A stretch of DNA of 13,789 nucleotides from an uncultured Prevotellaceae bacterium (GCA_946403615.1 CAMJAO010000028.1:1-13789), one strand, 5' to 3'. Shown: positions 1 through 7,092, counted from the stretch's first letter. Translations and numbers: made by a program. The notes: generated by a model from the letters alone, not told the origin.

Positions 1-367
1 TGCCCTCGTTGTTGTCGCTGATGGCATCGCTGAAATCGATGGTGTAGGTGGTGTTGGGCTTGAGTGTGTCCTTCAGTTCCACGATAATGCGCTTGCCAGC
101 CGCCTTGATTTCGGGCATTTCCATCTGTGGGGGTGAGACGACCACCTTCTCCGAGGCGTTCTCCAGTTTGATGAACTCGTCGAAGTAAATGCTTATTTTC
201 TGTGCGTTCACATCGGTTGACCTGTCCTCAGGCATACAAGCCATAACCCGGGGTGGTGTCTCGTCGTACCACCCCCCGTCGGGATGCCCCATCTTGGCAC
301 ATGACCAAAACGTCAACAGACAGAGGCAAAGGCCAGTATAAACTATATATTTCTCTCGGATGGTCAA
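1..367 (-). CDS. Ig-like domain lipoprotein, N-terminal part (cut by window edge)
   Basis: Only the first 122 codons are present; the gene continues past the left edge. Reading from a TTG at 367, the product starts with a charged N-terminus (REK at 4-6), a hydrophobic stretch and a lipobox-like TFWSC ending at Cys23, so a lipid-anchored envelope protein is likely. After Cys23 comes a TPPRV...P...STDV...ISIYFDEF pattern (about residues 37-65) and later TTYTIDFSDAI, which resembles the bacterial Ig-like Big_5 / SbsA type domain common in Bacteroidota lipoproteins. The start is uncertain. No ATG lies in frame between an upstream TAA and the lipobox, and the first in-frame ATG falls after the lipobox Cys, so TTG is the best choice. 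It follows the GH3 gene by 66 bases on the same strand and is probably co-transcribed. Function is unknown. Confidence 0.7.
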   Translation of the reverse strand, partial: MTIREKYIVYTGLCLCLLTFWSCAKMGHPDGGWYDETPPRVMACMPEDRSTDVNAQKISIYFDEFIKLENASEKVVVSPPQMEMPEIKAAGKRIIVELKDTLKPNTTYTIDFSDAISDNNEG

Positions 368-393
368 TTTTTGAGGTTTTGGGTTGTAAGTTT

Positions 394-409
394 TTTAAGG
401 TCCCTTAAA
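394..409. other. Short perfect dyad between GH3 gene and lipoprotein gene
   Basis: TTTAAGG and CCTTAAA form a perfect 7-bp dyad around a two-base centre. It lies in the 66-base gap, about 27 bases upstream of the presumed lipoprotein start. The spacing is too tight for an RNA hairpin of the whole dyad, so if it matters it would be a DNA-binding site. Chance occurrence in AT-rich DNA is quite possible. Confidence 0.25.
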
Positions 410-433
410 GCCAGATGTGATGGCTCAACTTCT

Positions 434-1969
434 TTAACTATTAATGTTTTCCTGTTCACCCTTGTTGATGATTTCCAGCAATTCTTCGATGGTTTTGCGG
501 TTGTTGGAGAGCCGGGGCACTTTGTGTTGTCCGCCCAGTTTGCCTTTTCCTTTCAGCCAGTCATTGAAGAGGTTCTTCGGCGCTTTGATGATTTCCAGAT
601 GCTGCAAGGTGATGTCTTTATAGCGTTTCGCCTCGTAGTCGCTGTTTATCTCTTGTAGTTTCTTGTCGAGCAGGTCAGCGAAGGTGTCGAGGTTGTCGGG
701 TTCTTTCGCAAACTCTATGATCCACTGGTGGCGGCATTTGGCGTTGCCGTCCATGAACACCGGAGCGGCAGTGTATTCCAACACTTCGGCCCCCGTCTTT
801 TGGCAGGCGTGTGCCAATCCTTGCTCGGCATTGTCAACAATCAGTTCTTCGCCAAAGGCATTGATGAAATGCTTAGTGCGTCCGGTGATGATGAATTTGT
901 AAGGATTGGTTGACACAAACTTCACGGTGTCGCCGATGATGTATCTCCACAGACCGCAGGTGGTGGAAATGACCATGGCGTAGTTCACACCAGTTTTCAC
1001 ACCTGAGAGCGGCACTACCGTCGGCTGTTCGTTGTCGAACTCGTCCATGGGGATGAACTCGTAAAACACGCCATAGTCGAGCATGAGGAGCATCGCCGGG
1101 TCTGTGAGGTCGTTTTGAATGCCGAAAAACCCTTCGCTTGCATTGTATGTCTCCATGTAATGCATGTCGGGTTTGGTGATGAGTTGCTCATACTGTTTAC
1201 GGTAGGGCGTGAAGGCCACTCCCCCATGGAAGAACACCTCGATATTGGGCCACACCTCCTCGAGATGTGTCTTTCCTGACAGTTCCATAACCCGGTTCAA
1301 GACGGAGTACATCCATGAAGGCACTCCCGACAGGTTGGTGATATTCTTTTTGATGGTCTCTTGAGCGATACGTTCGCGTTTGACTTCGAAGTCGCTTAGC
1401 AGCGCCGTTTGTTTCTTGGGCACGCGGATGAAATTGACCACCGGATTGATGTTTTCAATGAGGATGGCGCTGAGGTCGCCCACCAAACTGTTGTTGATGT
1501 TGTAGTTTGACGAGTGACTGCCGCCGAGAATCAGTCCTTTTCCGCTGAAAATCTGGCTTTTGGGGTTGTTGAGCAGGTAGAAGGCCATGCAGTCGAATCC
1601 GCCGGCATAATGCACATCGTGTAAGCCCTCGTTGCTCACGGGAATGAACTTGCTCTTGTCGTTGGTCGTGCCCGATGATTTGGCATACCACTTCACGATG
1701 CCCGGCCAGAGCACATCGGCTTCGCCGTGGCGCATACGGTCAATGTCGGCCTTGAGCTCCTCGTAGGTGTTCAGCGGCACATTGGCAGTGAAATCCTCAT
1801 ACCGTTTGATGGTACTGAAGAGATGCTTCCTTCCGTACTCCGTGTCTGTGGCCCTGCTCATGAGATGCCTCAACACTTCGCTTTGAAGCGCCTCCGCGTC
1901 GTAATTGTGGCGCTCCAGGTCTTTCTGCCTGTTGCGGAAGAACCATGAGGCGATGCTTGTTATTCCCAT
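434..1969 (-). CDS. GH3-family acyl-adenylating enzyme
   Basis: A 511-residue protein of the GH3 family, named after plant auxin-responsive enzymes, within the adenylate-forming ANL superfamily. In plants these enzymes activate a carboxylate with ATP and join it to an amino acid; the substrate of the bacterial versions is unknown. Three nucleotide-binding signatures are visible: SSGTTNDKSKFIPVS (98-112), YNASEGFFG (275-283) and YIIGDTVKF (343-351). GRTKHFINAFGEEL (363-376) leads into the C-terminal domain, and the conserved GKGKLGGQHKVPRL (474-487) is near the end. Length is normal. The frame could open two codons earlier at a GTG (1975), but ATG at 1969 gives the usual MGITS start and is preferred. 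A -7-like TATTTTTG lies at 1990-1997 without a good partner at -33. No signal peptide is visible, so it is probably cytoplasmic. It lies downstream of rnc and upstream of a lipoprotein gene. Confidence 0.9.
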   Translation of the reverse strand: MGITSIASWFFRNRQKDLERHNYDAEALQSEVLRHLMSRATDTEYGRKHLFSTIKRYEDFTANVPLNTYEELKADIDRMRHGEADVLWPGIVKWYAKSSGTTNDKSKFIPVSNEGLHDVHYAGGFDCMAFYLLNNPKSQIFSGKGLILGGSHSSNYNINNSLVGDLSAILIENINPVVNFIRVPKKQTALLSDFEVKRERIAQETIKKNITNLSGVPSWMYSVLNRVMELSGKTHLEEVWPNIEVFFHGGVAFTPYRKQYEQLITKPDMHYMETYNASEGFFGIQNDLTDPAMLLMLDYGVFYEFIPMDEFDNEQPTVVPLSGVKTGVNYAMVISTTCGLWRYIIGDTVKFVSTNPYKFIITGRTKHFINAFGEELIVDNAEQGLAHACQKTGAEVLEYTAAPVFMDGNAKCRHQWIIEFAKEPDNLDTFADLLDKKLQEINSDYEAKRYKDITLQHLEIIKAPKNLFNDWLKGKGKLGGQHKVPRLSNNRKTIEELLEIINKGEQENINS

Positions 1970-2045
1970 AATCACAATATATTGAAATGCAAAAATAAGC
2001 CAATCTTTTGGAAAACCGTGCTTTTTTATAAAATTTAATATTATA

Positions 2046-2087
2046 GGGTGTCATAAAAACCATTTCAATCTGATTTTTATGACACCC
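2046..2087 (-). repeat. Perfect 14-bp inverted repeat after rnc (possible terminator or small mobile-element remnant)
   Basis: GGGTGTCATAAAAA (2046-2059) and its exact complement (2074-2087) flank a 14-base loop, starting 7 bases after the rnc stop. As RNA it would fold into a 14-bp hairpin, but the inner part is A/U and no T-run follows directly, so it is not a classical intrinsic terminator. The GGGTGTCA ends look like short terminal inverted repeats of some insertion sequences; that is only an impression. Confidence 0.6.
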
Positions 2088-2094
2088 CAAATGT

Positions 2095-3150
2095 TCAGCA
2101 TTCCCCGTTGAATGCGGCAGTTTCCGCTGCGGCTATGATATCTTCTTTGCTCATCTGAGGCAGTTTGACGGAGATGTCGCTCAGATCGAAATCATCTTGG
2201 TGATGATCGGTTTCTCCGGATGTTTTGGTTTCTCCGGATGAACTGGAATCTCTTGAATCCATGAGATGCTCTGACTCTTCAGGATTATCGGTCTCATTGG
2301 CATCTTCGATTACTCTGCTCTCATCTGGCTCATTTATCTCTCCGAGTTCTGTCACGGATATGGGCTCTTCCTCCATTTTTGTCCGTTGCGACTTGCTGGC
2401 AAAGATGCTCTCTATGAGTTGCGGTTCGCGTCTCAGCCGTTCAAGTGTCAGTTGTGATGCCTCCTGCTGGCTCTCTTTCTTGGAGTATCCTTTTCCTGTG
2501 CAGCACTTCACGCCTTCGAGCACAACCACATATTGGAATGTCGGACTGCCCGTCTCGTCTTTGTTCTGTTTTACCAGTTCATACTCGATTTGCACTTTGT
2601 TTTTCTGGCTCCACTCTATCAGTTTGCTTTTGAAGTTGACTTCCTTGTAAGCCACCTTGTCGATATTGATGAGTTGTTTGAGGATACGTTTCTGGATGAA
2701 TCTCATACAAGCATCGTATCCCCTGTCGAGATAGATGGCGCCCACAAGCGCCTCGAACGCATTTCCGCCCATATAGTTGTTATGCGAGGAAATGTGCCCG
2801 GAGGATACAATCAGTTTGGTGAGACCCGTCTCTTCGGCCAGTTTGTTGAGTGTGTCGCGCTGGACGATTTTGCTGCGGGTGTTGGTCAAGAACCCTTCTT
2901 TACGCTTTTGAAAGTGACGATAGACAATATCGCCGACGACGGCGCCGAGAATGGCGTCGCCGAGAAACTCCAGCCGTTCGTTGTTCAGGGGTTTTCCTTT
3001 TTCCCGCCGCATGATGCTTTTGTGCATCAGGGCCAGTTTGTAGTAACGGATGTCTTTCGGATAAAAGCCGATGATGTCGTATAGAGCCGAAAAAAGCTCC
3101 TTCTCCTTACGGAAAGGGAGCCTTATTCTGTCGAATAAATTATTCAGCAT
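2095..3150 (-). CDS. rnc: Ribonuclease III with long acidic C-terminal tail
   Basis: Endoribonuclease that cuts double-stranded RNA, used in rRNA precursor processing and mRNA turnover. The RNase III signature NERLEFLGDA is at 57-66, with metal-binding Glu61 and Asp65. The distal site reads GGNAFEALVGAIYLD (128-142), with Glu133; the Asp usual at the first distal position in model enzymes is Asn130. A double-stranded RNA-binding domain spans about 172-240, including GKGYSKKESQQEAS (219-232). At 351 residues it is roughly 110 longer than the common length; the extra tail (241-351) is acidic, rich in Ser and Glu, and holds a small in-frame duplication (SGETKTSGET). The ATG lies inside the end of fabF (11-base overlap), indicating translational coupling in an acpP-fabF-rnc operon. 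Confidence 0.95.
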   Translation of the reverse strand: MLNNLFDRIRLPFRKEKELFSALYDIIGFYPKDIRYYKLALMHKSIMRREKGKPLNNERLEFLGDAILGAVVGDIVYRHFQKRKEGFLTNTRSKIVQRDTLNKLAEETGLTKLIVSSGHISSHNNYMGGNAFEALVGAIYLDRGYDACMRFIQKRILKQLINIDKVAYKEVNFKSKLIEWSQKNKVQIEYELVKQNKDETGSPTFQYVVVLEGVKCCTGKGYSKKESQQEASQLTLERLRREPQLIESIFASKSQRTKMEEEPISVTELGEINEPDESRVIEDANETDNPEESEHLMDSRDSSSSGETKTSGETDHHQDDFDLSDISVKLPQMSKEDIIAAAETAAFNGEC

Positions 3151-4402
3151 ATTTTTTGAAAACTACACAGGCATTGTGACCGCCGAAACCGAACGTGTTG
3201 CTGATGGCAGCACGGACGGTGCGTTTCTGAGCCTTGTTGAATGTGAAATTCAGATTGTAGTCTATTTCTTCATCTTTATCGTCTTCAGCGTGGTTGATGG
3301 TCGGCGGAATGATGTCGTTCTTGACTGCCAACACGGCCACCATAGCTTCGATGGCTCCTGCTGCACCGAGCAAGTGTCCAGTCATCGATTTGGTGCTGCT
3401 GATATTCAGTTTGTATGCTGCGTCGCCGAACACGTCTTTGATGGCTTTCGACTCGGAGATGTCGCCAACGTGTGTGGAAGTGCCATGCACGTTGATGTAG
3501 TCGATATCCTCGGGTTTCAATCCGGCGTCTTCCAATGCGCTTTCCATCACCAGTTTAGCGCCCAGACCTTCGGGATGCGATGCGGTGATGTGATAAGCGT
3601 CAGCGCTGAGGCCTTCGCCCACCATCTCGGCATAAATCTTGGCACCGCGAGCCTTGGCGTGCTCCAGTTCCTCAAGAATAAGGCAACCGGCACCCTCGCC
3701 CATGACGAAACCGTCGCGTGAGGCGCTGAACGGACGTGAGGCGTGCTGCGGGTCATCATTGCGGGTCGAGAGGGCTTTCATGGCGTTGAAACCGCCCACG
3801 CCTGCTGCGCAGATAGCGGCTTCGGCACCGCCACCCAGCATCACGTCGGCCTTGCCCAAACGTATCTGGTTGAATGCGTCGGCCAGTGCGTTGCTCGATG
3901 AGGCGCAAGCCGATGTGGTGGTGTAGTTGGGACCGTGGAAGCCGTACATGATGGATATCTGTCCGCTGGCGATGTCGGCAATCATCTTCGGGATGAAGAA
4001 AGGATTGAACTTCGGTCCGTCGGCCTCGTGCAGGGCAAAGTATTTCACCTCTTCCTCGAAGGTCTTCAGTCCACCGATACCCACACCGTAAATCACGCCG
4101 ATGCGGTTCTTATTCACTGTTTCCAGGTCCATGCCACTGTCGGCCACGGCCTGCATGGCAGAGATGACGGCCAGTTGGGTATAACGGTCCATCTTTCTTG
4201 CCTCTTTGCGGTCTATGAATTGTGAGATGTCAAGGTTTTTGACCTCACAAGCGAATTGTGTTTTGAAATTAGTGCTGTCGAAATTGGTGATAGGAGCGGC
4301 TCCGCTCACACCTGCTAAGAGGTTTTTCCATGTTTCCTCAGGTGTATTTCCCACAGGGGTGACAGCGCCCAGACCTGTGACAACAACTCTTTTTAATTCC
4401 AT
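3140..4402 (-). CDS. fabF: 3-oxoacyl-ACP synthase II (KAS II)
   Basis: Condensing enzyme that extends acyl-ACP by two carbons using malonyl-ACP in type II fatty acid synthesis, in the cytoplasm. The 420-residue length is typical. The Cys-His-His catalytic set is visible: Cys166 in TTTSACASSSNA, His306 in NVHGTSTHVGD and His343 in STKSMTGHLLGAAGA, with Lys338 beside it. The C-terminal FGFGGHNA loop (404-411) is intact. The start MELKRVVVTGLGAVTPVG is the standard N-terminus. It lies 104 bases downstream of acpP, which supplies its acyl carrier, with a large inverted repeat in the gap, and it overlaps rnc at its 3' end. Confidence 0.97.
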   Translation of the reverse strand: MELKRVVVTGLGAVTPVGNTPEETWKNLLAGVSGAAPITNFDSTNFKTQFACEVKNLDISQFIDRKEARKMDRYTQLAVISAMQAVADSGMDLETVNKNRIGVIYGVGIGGLKTFEEEVKYFALHEADGPKFNPFFIPKMIADIASGQISIMYGFHGPNYTTTSACASSSNALADAFNQIRLGKADVMLGGGAEAAICAAGVGGFNAMKALSTRNDDPQHASRPFSASRDGFVMGEGAGCLILEELEHAKARGAKIYAEMVGEGLSADAYHITASHPEGLGAKLVMESALEDAGLKPEDIDYINVHGTSTHVGDISESKAIKDVFGDAAYKLNISSTKSMTGHLLGAAGAIEAMVAVLAVKNDIIPPTINHAEDDKDEEIDYNLNFTFNKAQKRTVRAAISNTFGFGGHNACVVFKKYAE

Positions 4403-4426
4403 AATTGAAGAATACCTATTTTAATA

Positions 4427-4489
4427 TTTATGGTTTATAGTTAGGGGCTTTGTACATAAAGTGCAACGCCAGAAACTATAAACCATAAA
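4427..4489 (-). repeat. Perfect 16-bp inverted repeat between acpP and fabF
   Basis: TTTATGGTTTATAGTT (4427-4442) is matched by its exact complement at 4474-4489 around a 31-base loop that holds a small inner dyad (4448-4461). In the acpP-fabF transcript this would form a long AU-rich stem. No T-run follows on the minus strand, so a simple terminator is unlikely; an mRNA-processing or stabilising element is possible. The arm sequence (AACTATAAACCATAAA) also resembles the TAAACCA-rich leader repeats near 6886, 11479 and 13741. Confidence 0.8.
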
Positions 4490-4506
4490 AGAAGTGGAAA
4501 TCAGAC

Positions 4507-4743
4507 TTATTTTGCGTTTGCCTCGATATAAGCGATGGCGTCGCCCACAGTGCTGATCTTTTCTGACTGGTCATCGGGGATAGAGATACCAAACTCTTTC
4601 TCAAATTCCATAATCAGTTCCACGGTATCAAGAGAGTCTGCACCCAGATCGTTGGTGAAGCTTGCTTCGGGTTTAACCTCTGCTTTGTCTACACCCAGTT
4701 TTTCTACGATGATGCTAGTCACTTTGTCTTCAATTGCTGACAT
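4507..4743 (-). CDS. acpP: Acyl carrier protein
   Basis: Small acidic carrier (78 residues) that holds growing acyl chains on a 4'-phosphopantetheine arm. The attachment site is Ser37 in the GADSLDTVELIMEFE motif, and length and helix pattern are standard (start MSAIEDKVTSIIVEKLGV). It is the first gene of the acpP-fabF-rnc unit, with a Bacteroidota-type promoter 56 bases and more upstream. The hairpin in the gap to fabF may help keep acpP expression higher than that of the genes behind it; this is inference. Confidence 0.97.
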   Translation of the reverse strand: MSAIEDKVTSIIVEKLGVDKAEVKPEASFTNDLGADSLDTVELIMEFEKEFGISIPDDQSEKISTVGDAIAYIEANAK

Positions 4744-4798
4744 AATTCTTTCTAATTAAAATGTTTATAAATAATACTTTCTAACTCAAAATCGGGTG

Positions 4799-4830
4799 CA
4801 AAGGAACAAATAATAATTGATGTGTGCAAA
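4799..4830 (-). promoter_or_regulatory. Promoter of the acpP operon (Bacteroidota type)
   Basis: On the minus strand, TTTG (4830-4827) is followed after 20 bases by TTCCTTTG (4806-4799). This fits the Bacteroidota pattern TTTG - about 20 - TAnnTTTG with one mismatch. The implied leader of acpP is about 50 bases. It is divergent from the promoter at 4932-4962. Confidence 0.55.
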
Positions 4831-4863
4831 TTTTTTCACAAAAAAAGAGTGGTTTTTGCACAC
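4822..4863. promoter_or_regulatory. Inverted repeat overlapping the acpP -33 element
   Basis: GTGTGCAAA (4822-4830) and TTTGCACAC (4855-4863) are exact complements, 24 bases apart. The first arm covers the presumed -33 element of the acpP promoter, so a repressor or activator could bind here. An exact 6-bp dyad (TTGATT-AA-AATCAA, 4899-4912) lies between this site and the divergent promoter. No regulator can be assigned. Confidence 0.35.
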
Positions 4864-4931
4864 TACCCCCAACATTGTGCATAAAATTTTACCCCATTTT
4901 GATTAAAATCAATTATTTTGAGCCCTTTTCT

Positions 4932-4962
4932 TTTGTATTGTATATGAAAACGTGTATATTTG
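4932..4962 (+). promoter_or_regulatory. Promoter of the DUF4254-GT9 unit (Bacteroidota type)
   Basis: TTTG (4932-4935), a 19-base spacer and TATATTTG (4955-4962) match the Bacteroidota -33 / -7 consensus closely. Transcription would start about 20 bases before the ATG at 4992. Confidence 0.7.
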
Positions 4963-4991
4963 CACATCGATAATTCTTAAAACAATCACTT

Positions 4992-5597
4992 ATGTCTAAT
5001 ACACAACATTATAATGAAATCTTCCGACAGGTGATACGTGATTACCATGTATATGACCATGTAGATACAGAGATTAAAAACCCATTTGACGACGGCACGC
5101 TCGAAAACCGCCTTTATCTGAAATGCTGGATTGATACAGTGCAGTGGCATTTGGAAGACATCATACGCGACCCGAATATCGACCCTGTTGACGCGTTGGC
5201 ATTGAAACGGCGTATCGACCGCAGCAATCAGGACCGCACCGACCTGGTAGAGCAGATTGACTCGTATTTCCGCCAGTTATATGCCGATGTGACTGTGCTG
5301 CCCGATGCGCGTATCAACACGGAGAGCCCCGCTTGGGCCATCGACCGTCTGTCTATCTTGGCGCTGAAGATTTACCACATGCAGGAGCAGGCCGAGCGTA
5401 CCGATGCCTCTGAGGAGCATCTGGCCCGCTGTCGCCAAAAACTTAATGTGCTGCTCGAACAGCAGATTGACCTATCCACCGCCATCGACCAATTGCTCGA
5501 AGATATCGCTGCCGGTCGCAAATATATGAAGGTCTATCGCCAGATGAAGATGTATAACGACCCCTCGACCAACCCCGTTCTGTACGGGAAGAAGTAA
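4992..5597 (+). CDS. DUF4254 family protein
   Basis: A 201-residue protein that resembles the uncharacterised DUF4254 family of Bacteroidota. It has no signal peptide or membrane segment and appears mostly helical, with charged heptad-like stretches (for example around 60-95 and 120-175). YLKCWIDTVQWHLEDIIRDP (42-61) and the basic C-terminus KYMKVYRQMKMYNDP look like the best-conserved stretches. No catalytic motif can be recognised. It has its own promoter and is followed after 56 bases by a GT9 glycosyltransferase on the same strand, so a role in the same cell-surface glycan or LPS-core pathway is a reasonable guess. The biochemical function is unknown. Confidence 0.85.
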   Translation: MSNTQHYNEIFRQVIRDYHVYDHVDTEIKNPFDDGTLENRLYLKCWIDTVQWHLEDIIRDPNIDPVDALALKRRIDRSNQDRTDLVEQIDSYFRQLYADVTVLPDARINTESPAWAIDRLSILALKIYHMQEQAERTDASEEHLARCRQKLNVLLEQQIDLSTAIDQLLEDIAAGRKYMKVYRQMKMYNDPSTNPVLYGKK

Positions 5598-5653
5598 AAT
5601 ACCCGAAACCCACCCCGTCTCCGAAACCTACTTCCCTTTAACTTTTCCAAAAA

Positions 5654-6694
5654 GTGCAACACCTTCTCATCATCCGTTTTTCCGCTTTAGGCGATGTGGC
5701 CATGCTGGTGCCTGTGGTCAGTTCGTTGGCACATCAGTATCCTGACATGCACATCACCGTGCTGAGCCGTCGCTTTGCAAGGTCGCTGTTTGAGGGTCTG
5801 GCGGGCAACGTGGGATTCATGGAGGCGGACCTGAAAAACGATTATCACGGCATACACGGTCTCAATGCGCTTTACCGGCGGCTGAAGGCGAAACATTTCA
5901 CGGCTGTGGCCGATATGCATGGTGTGCTGCGCTCGAAATATCTGAGTTGGCGTTTCAAGATTGACCGCAACCCCGTGAAATCGATCAATAAGCACCGCAA
6001 AGGCAAGCATCGTCTGGCAGCCAAGACGGGGAAGGTGATGGAGCAACAACCCACGTCATTCCAAAACTATGCCGATGTGCTGGCGCGATTGGGGTATCCT
6101 GTACAACTGGAGTTCCGTTCTATTTTCGGTGAAGGTCGCGGCGATTTGCGTTTGTTGCCCAAGACAATAGGCGAGAAAGGCACTGATGAGCAATGGATAG
6201 GTATCGCTCCCTTTGCGGCACATGAGGGGAAAATCTTGCCCCTTGAAACCATGGAGCAGGTCATCGCCACCCTCTCAGAGCGTCATCCCAAGGCCCGTTT
6301 CTTCCTCTTTGGCGGTGGTGACAAGGAGAAGGCGCAGTTTGAGGTTTGGTGCGACCGCTATCCGCGTTGCGTGAATGCCTCCGCACAGTCGGCGGGATTG
6401 TTGCAGGAACTTATCATCATGAGTCATCTCGATGTGATGGTGTCGATGGACAGTGCCAATATGCATCTGGCATCACTCACAGGCACGCCCGTAGTGAGCG
6501 TATGGGGTGCCACCCATCCCTACGCAGGGTTCATGGGTTGGGGACAAACCGAGGAAAATGCTGTCCAGACAGACCTTCCCTGCCGCCCGTGCAGTGTCTA
6601 TGGCAACAAACCCTGCCACCGCGGCGATTTCGCCTGCATGCGACAAATCAAAGCAGAAGATATTATAAATAAGGTAGAAAAATATCTAAAATAA
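5654..6694 (+). CDS. Glycosyltransferase family 9 (LPS heptosyltransferase-like)
   Basis: A 346-residue GT9 enzyme, the family of ADP-heptose:LPS heptosyltransferases, which add sugars to the LPS core at the cytoplasmic face of the inner membrane. The N-terminal HLLIIRFSALGDVAML motif (3-18) is typical, and the donor-binding C-terminal half has SMDSANMHLASLTGTPVVSVWG (264-285), with Asp266. A cysteine-rich end (Cys310, 313, 321, 328; pattern CxxC-x7-C-x6-CM) is shared with many GT9 proteins. A basic stretch (109-127) may face membrane or lipid A. The start is GTG at 5654, because the next in-frame ATG (5702) would delete the N-terminal motif. The donor sugar cannot be told from sequence; heptose is not certain in Bacteroidota. 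It is probably co-transcribed with the DUF4254 gene. Confidence 0.9.
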   Translation: MQHLLIIRFSALGDVAMLVPVVSSLAHQYPDMHITVLSRRFARSLFEGLAGNVGFMEADLKNDYHGIHGLNALYRRLKAKHFTAVADMHGVLRSKYLSWRFKIDRNPVKSINKHRKGKHRLAAKTGKVMEQQPTSFQNYADVLARLGYPVQLEFRSIFGEGRGDLRLLPKTIGEKGTDEQWIGIAPFAAHEGKILPLETMEQVIATLSERHPKARFFLFGGGDKEKAQFEVWCDRYPRCVNASAQSAGLLQELIIMSHLDVMVSMDSANMHLASLTGTPVVSVWGATHPYAGFMGWGQTEENAVQTDLPCRPCSVYGNKPCHRGDFACMRQIKAEDIINKVEKYLK

Positions 6695-6711
6695 AACCCA
6701 CCCGGACTTCG

Positions 6712-6816
6712 ACACCCACCCCAGCTCTCCCAAGGGAGGGAGAAGCCTCACCCCCAGCCCCTCCATCCCGAGCAAGCTCGCCCCCCCGTAGCCTTCCCAA
6801 AGGGCGAGGGGAGTGA
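6712..6816. repeat. GC-rich intergenic repeat element
   Basis: Most of the first half of the 223-base gap between the GT9 gene and rubredoxin is a C-rich element made of small dyads: CTCCC-AA-GGGAG (6727-6738), CGAGC-AA-GCTCG (6769-6780), and a CCTCACCCCC block (6746-6755). The same CCTCACCCCC block recurs exactly at 9472-9481, and a similar CTCCC/GGGAG core recurs at 9583-9605. It does not look coding and is much richer in C than the genes around it. It runs directly into the A/C-rich leader repeat at 6838. Confidence 0.6.
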
Positions 6817-6837
6817 TTACTTCCAAGAGGCAAGGAG

Positions 6838-6886
6838 CAAGAGATGTGTCAAGAACACTAAACCCTCTACACTCAACCCTAAACCA
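6838..6886 (+). repeat. A/C-rich 49-base leader repeat, copy 1 (before rubredoxin)
   Basis: A 49-base stretch starting CAAGAGATGTGT and ending CCTAAACCA, ending 31 bases before the rubredoxin ATG. It matches the stretch upstream of rpoN (13789-13741, minus strand) at 46 of 49 positions by my count. About 73% of its bases are A or C, so its RNA would be nearly unstructured. The translated frame runs open through it, but it should not be taken as coding. Confidence 0.8.
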
Positions 6887-6917
6887 TTTATTATTCACCT
6901 ATAAATTCAAAACCATT

Positions 6918-7082
6918 ATGAAAAAGTACATTTGCGACGTTTGCGGGTATATCTATGACCCTGCAGCAGGCGATCCCGGCAGTGGCATCGAGCCCGGAAC
7001 CGCCTTTGAAGACATCCCCGAAGACTGGGTTTGCCCCATCTGCGGAGTAGGAAAAGACGATTTCTCAGAAGTGGAGGAATAA
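6918..7082 (+). CDS. Rubredoxin
   Basis: A 54-residue rubredoxin, a soluble electron carrier with one iron held by four cysteines: Cys6 and Cys9 (CDVCG) and Cys39 and Cys42 (CPICG). YIYDPAAGDPGSGIEPGTAFEDIPEDWVCP is the family's usual core, and length is standard. The frame is open back to an ATG at 6813, but those extra residues come from the repeat and leader, so the start at 6918 (MKKYICDVCG) is clear. It has its own terminator 11 bases downstream. In anaerobes rubredoxin often feeds oxygen- or superoxide-reducing enzymes, but no partner gene is next to it here. No TTTG / TAnnTTTG promoter was found in the spacer. Confidence 0.97.
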   Translation: MKKYICDVCGYIYDPAAGDPGSGIEPGTAFEDIPEDWVCPICGVGKDDFSEVEE

Positions 7083-7092
7083 AACAAACAAG

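Noticed and set aside
1970..1975. GTG start two codons upstream of the GH3 gene's ATG
   Set aside because: The ATG at 1969 gives the usual N-terminus; the GTG adds only Met-Ile and has no supporting signal.
4427..4489. Intrinsic terminator between acpP and fabF
   Set aside because: The stem is AU-rich with a 31-base loop and no T-run follows on the transcribed strand.
5702..5704. ATG start for the GT9 gene
   Set aside because: It would remove the conserved N-terminal RFSALGDVAM motif; GTG at 5654 preserves it.
6838..6886. Telomere-like repeat because of CCCTAAA words
   Set aside because: The words are few and not in tandem, the copies sit singly before genes, and nothing suggests a linear replicon end.
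6813..6917. N-terminal extension of rubredoxin from an upstream ATG
   Set aside because: The added residues are encoded by the GC-rich and A/C-rich repeats. Rubredoxin families start at MKKYxCxxC, which fits the ATG at 6918.
6695..6917. CRISPR array or tRNA in the repeat-rich spacer
   Set aside because: No regularly spaced direct repeats and no cloverleaf or CCA-type end; the dyads are short and differ from each other.
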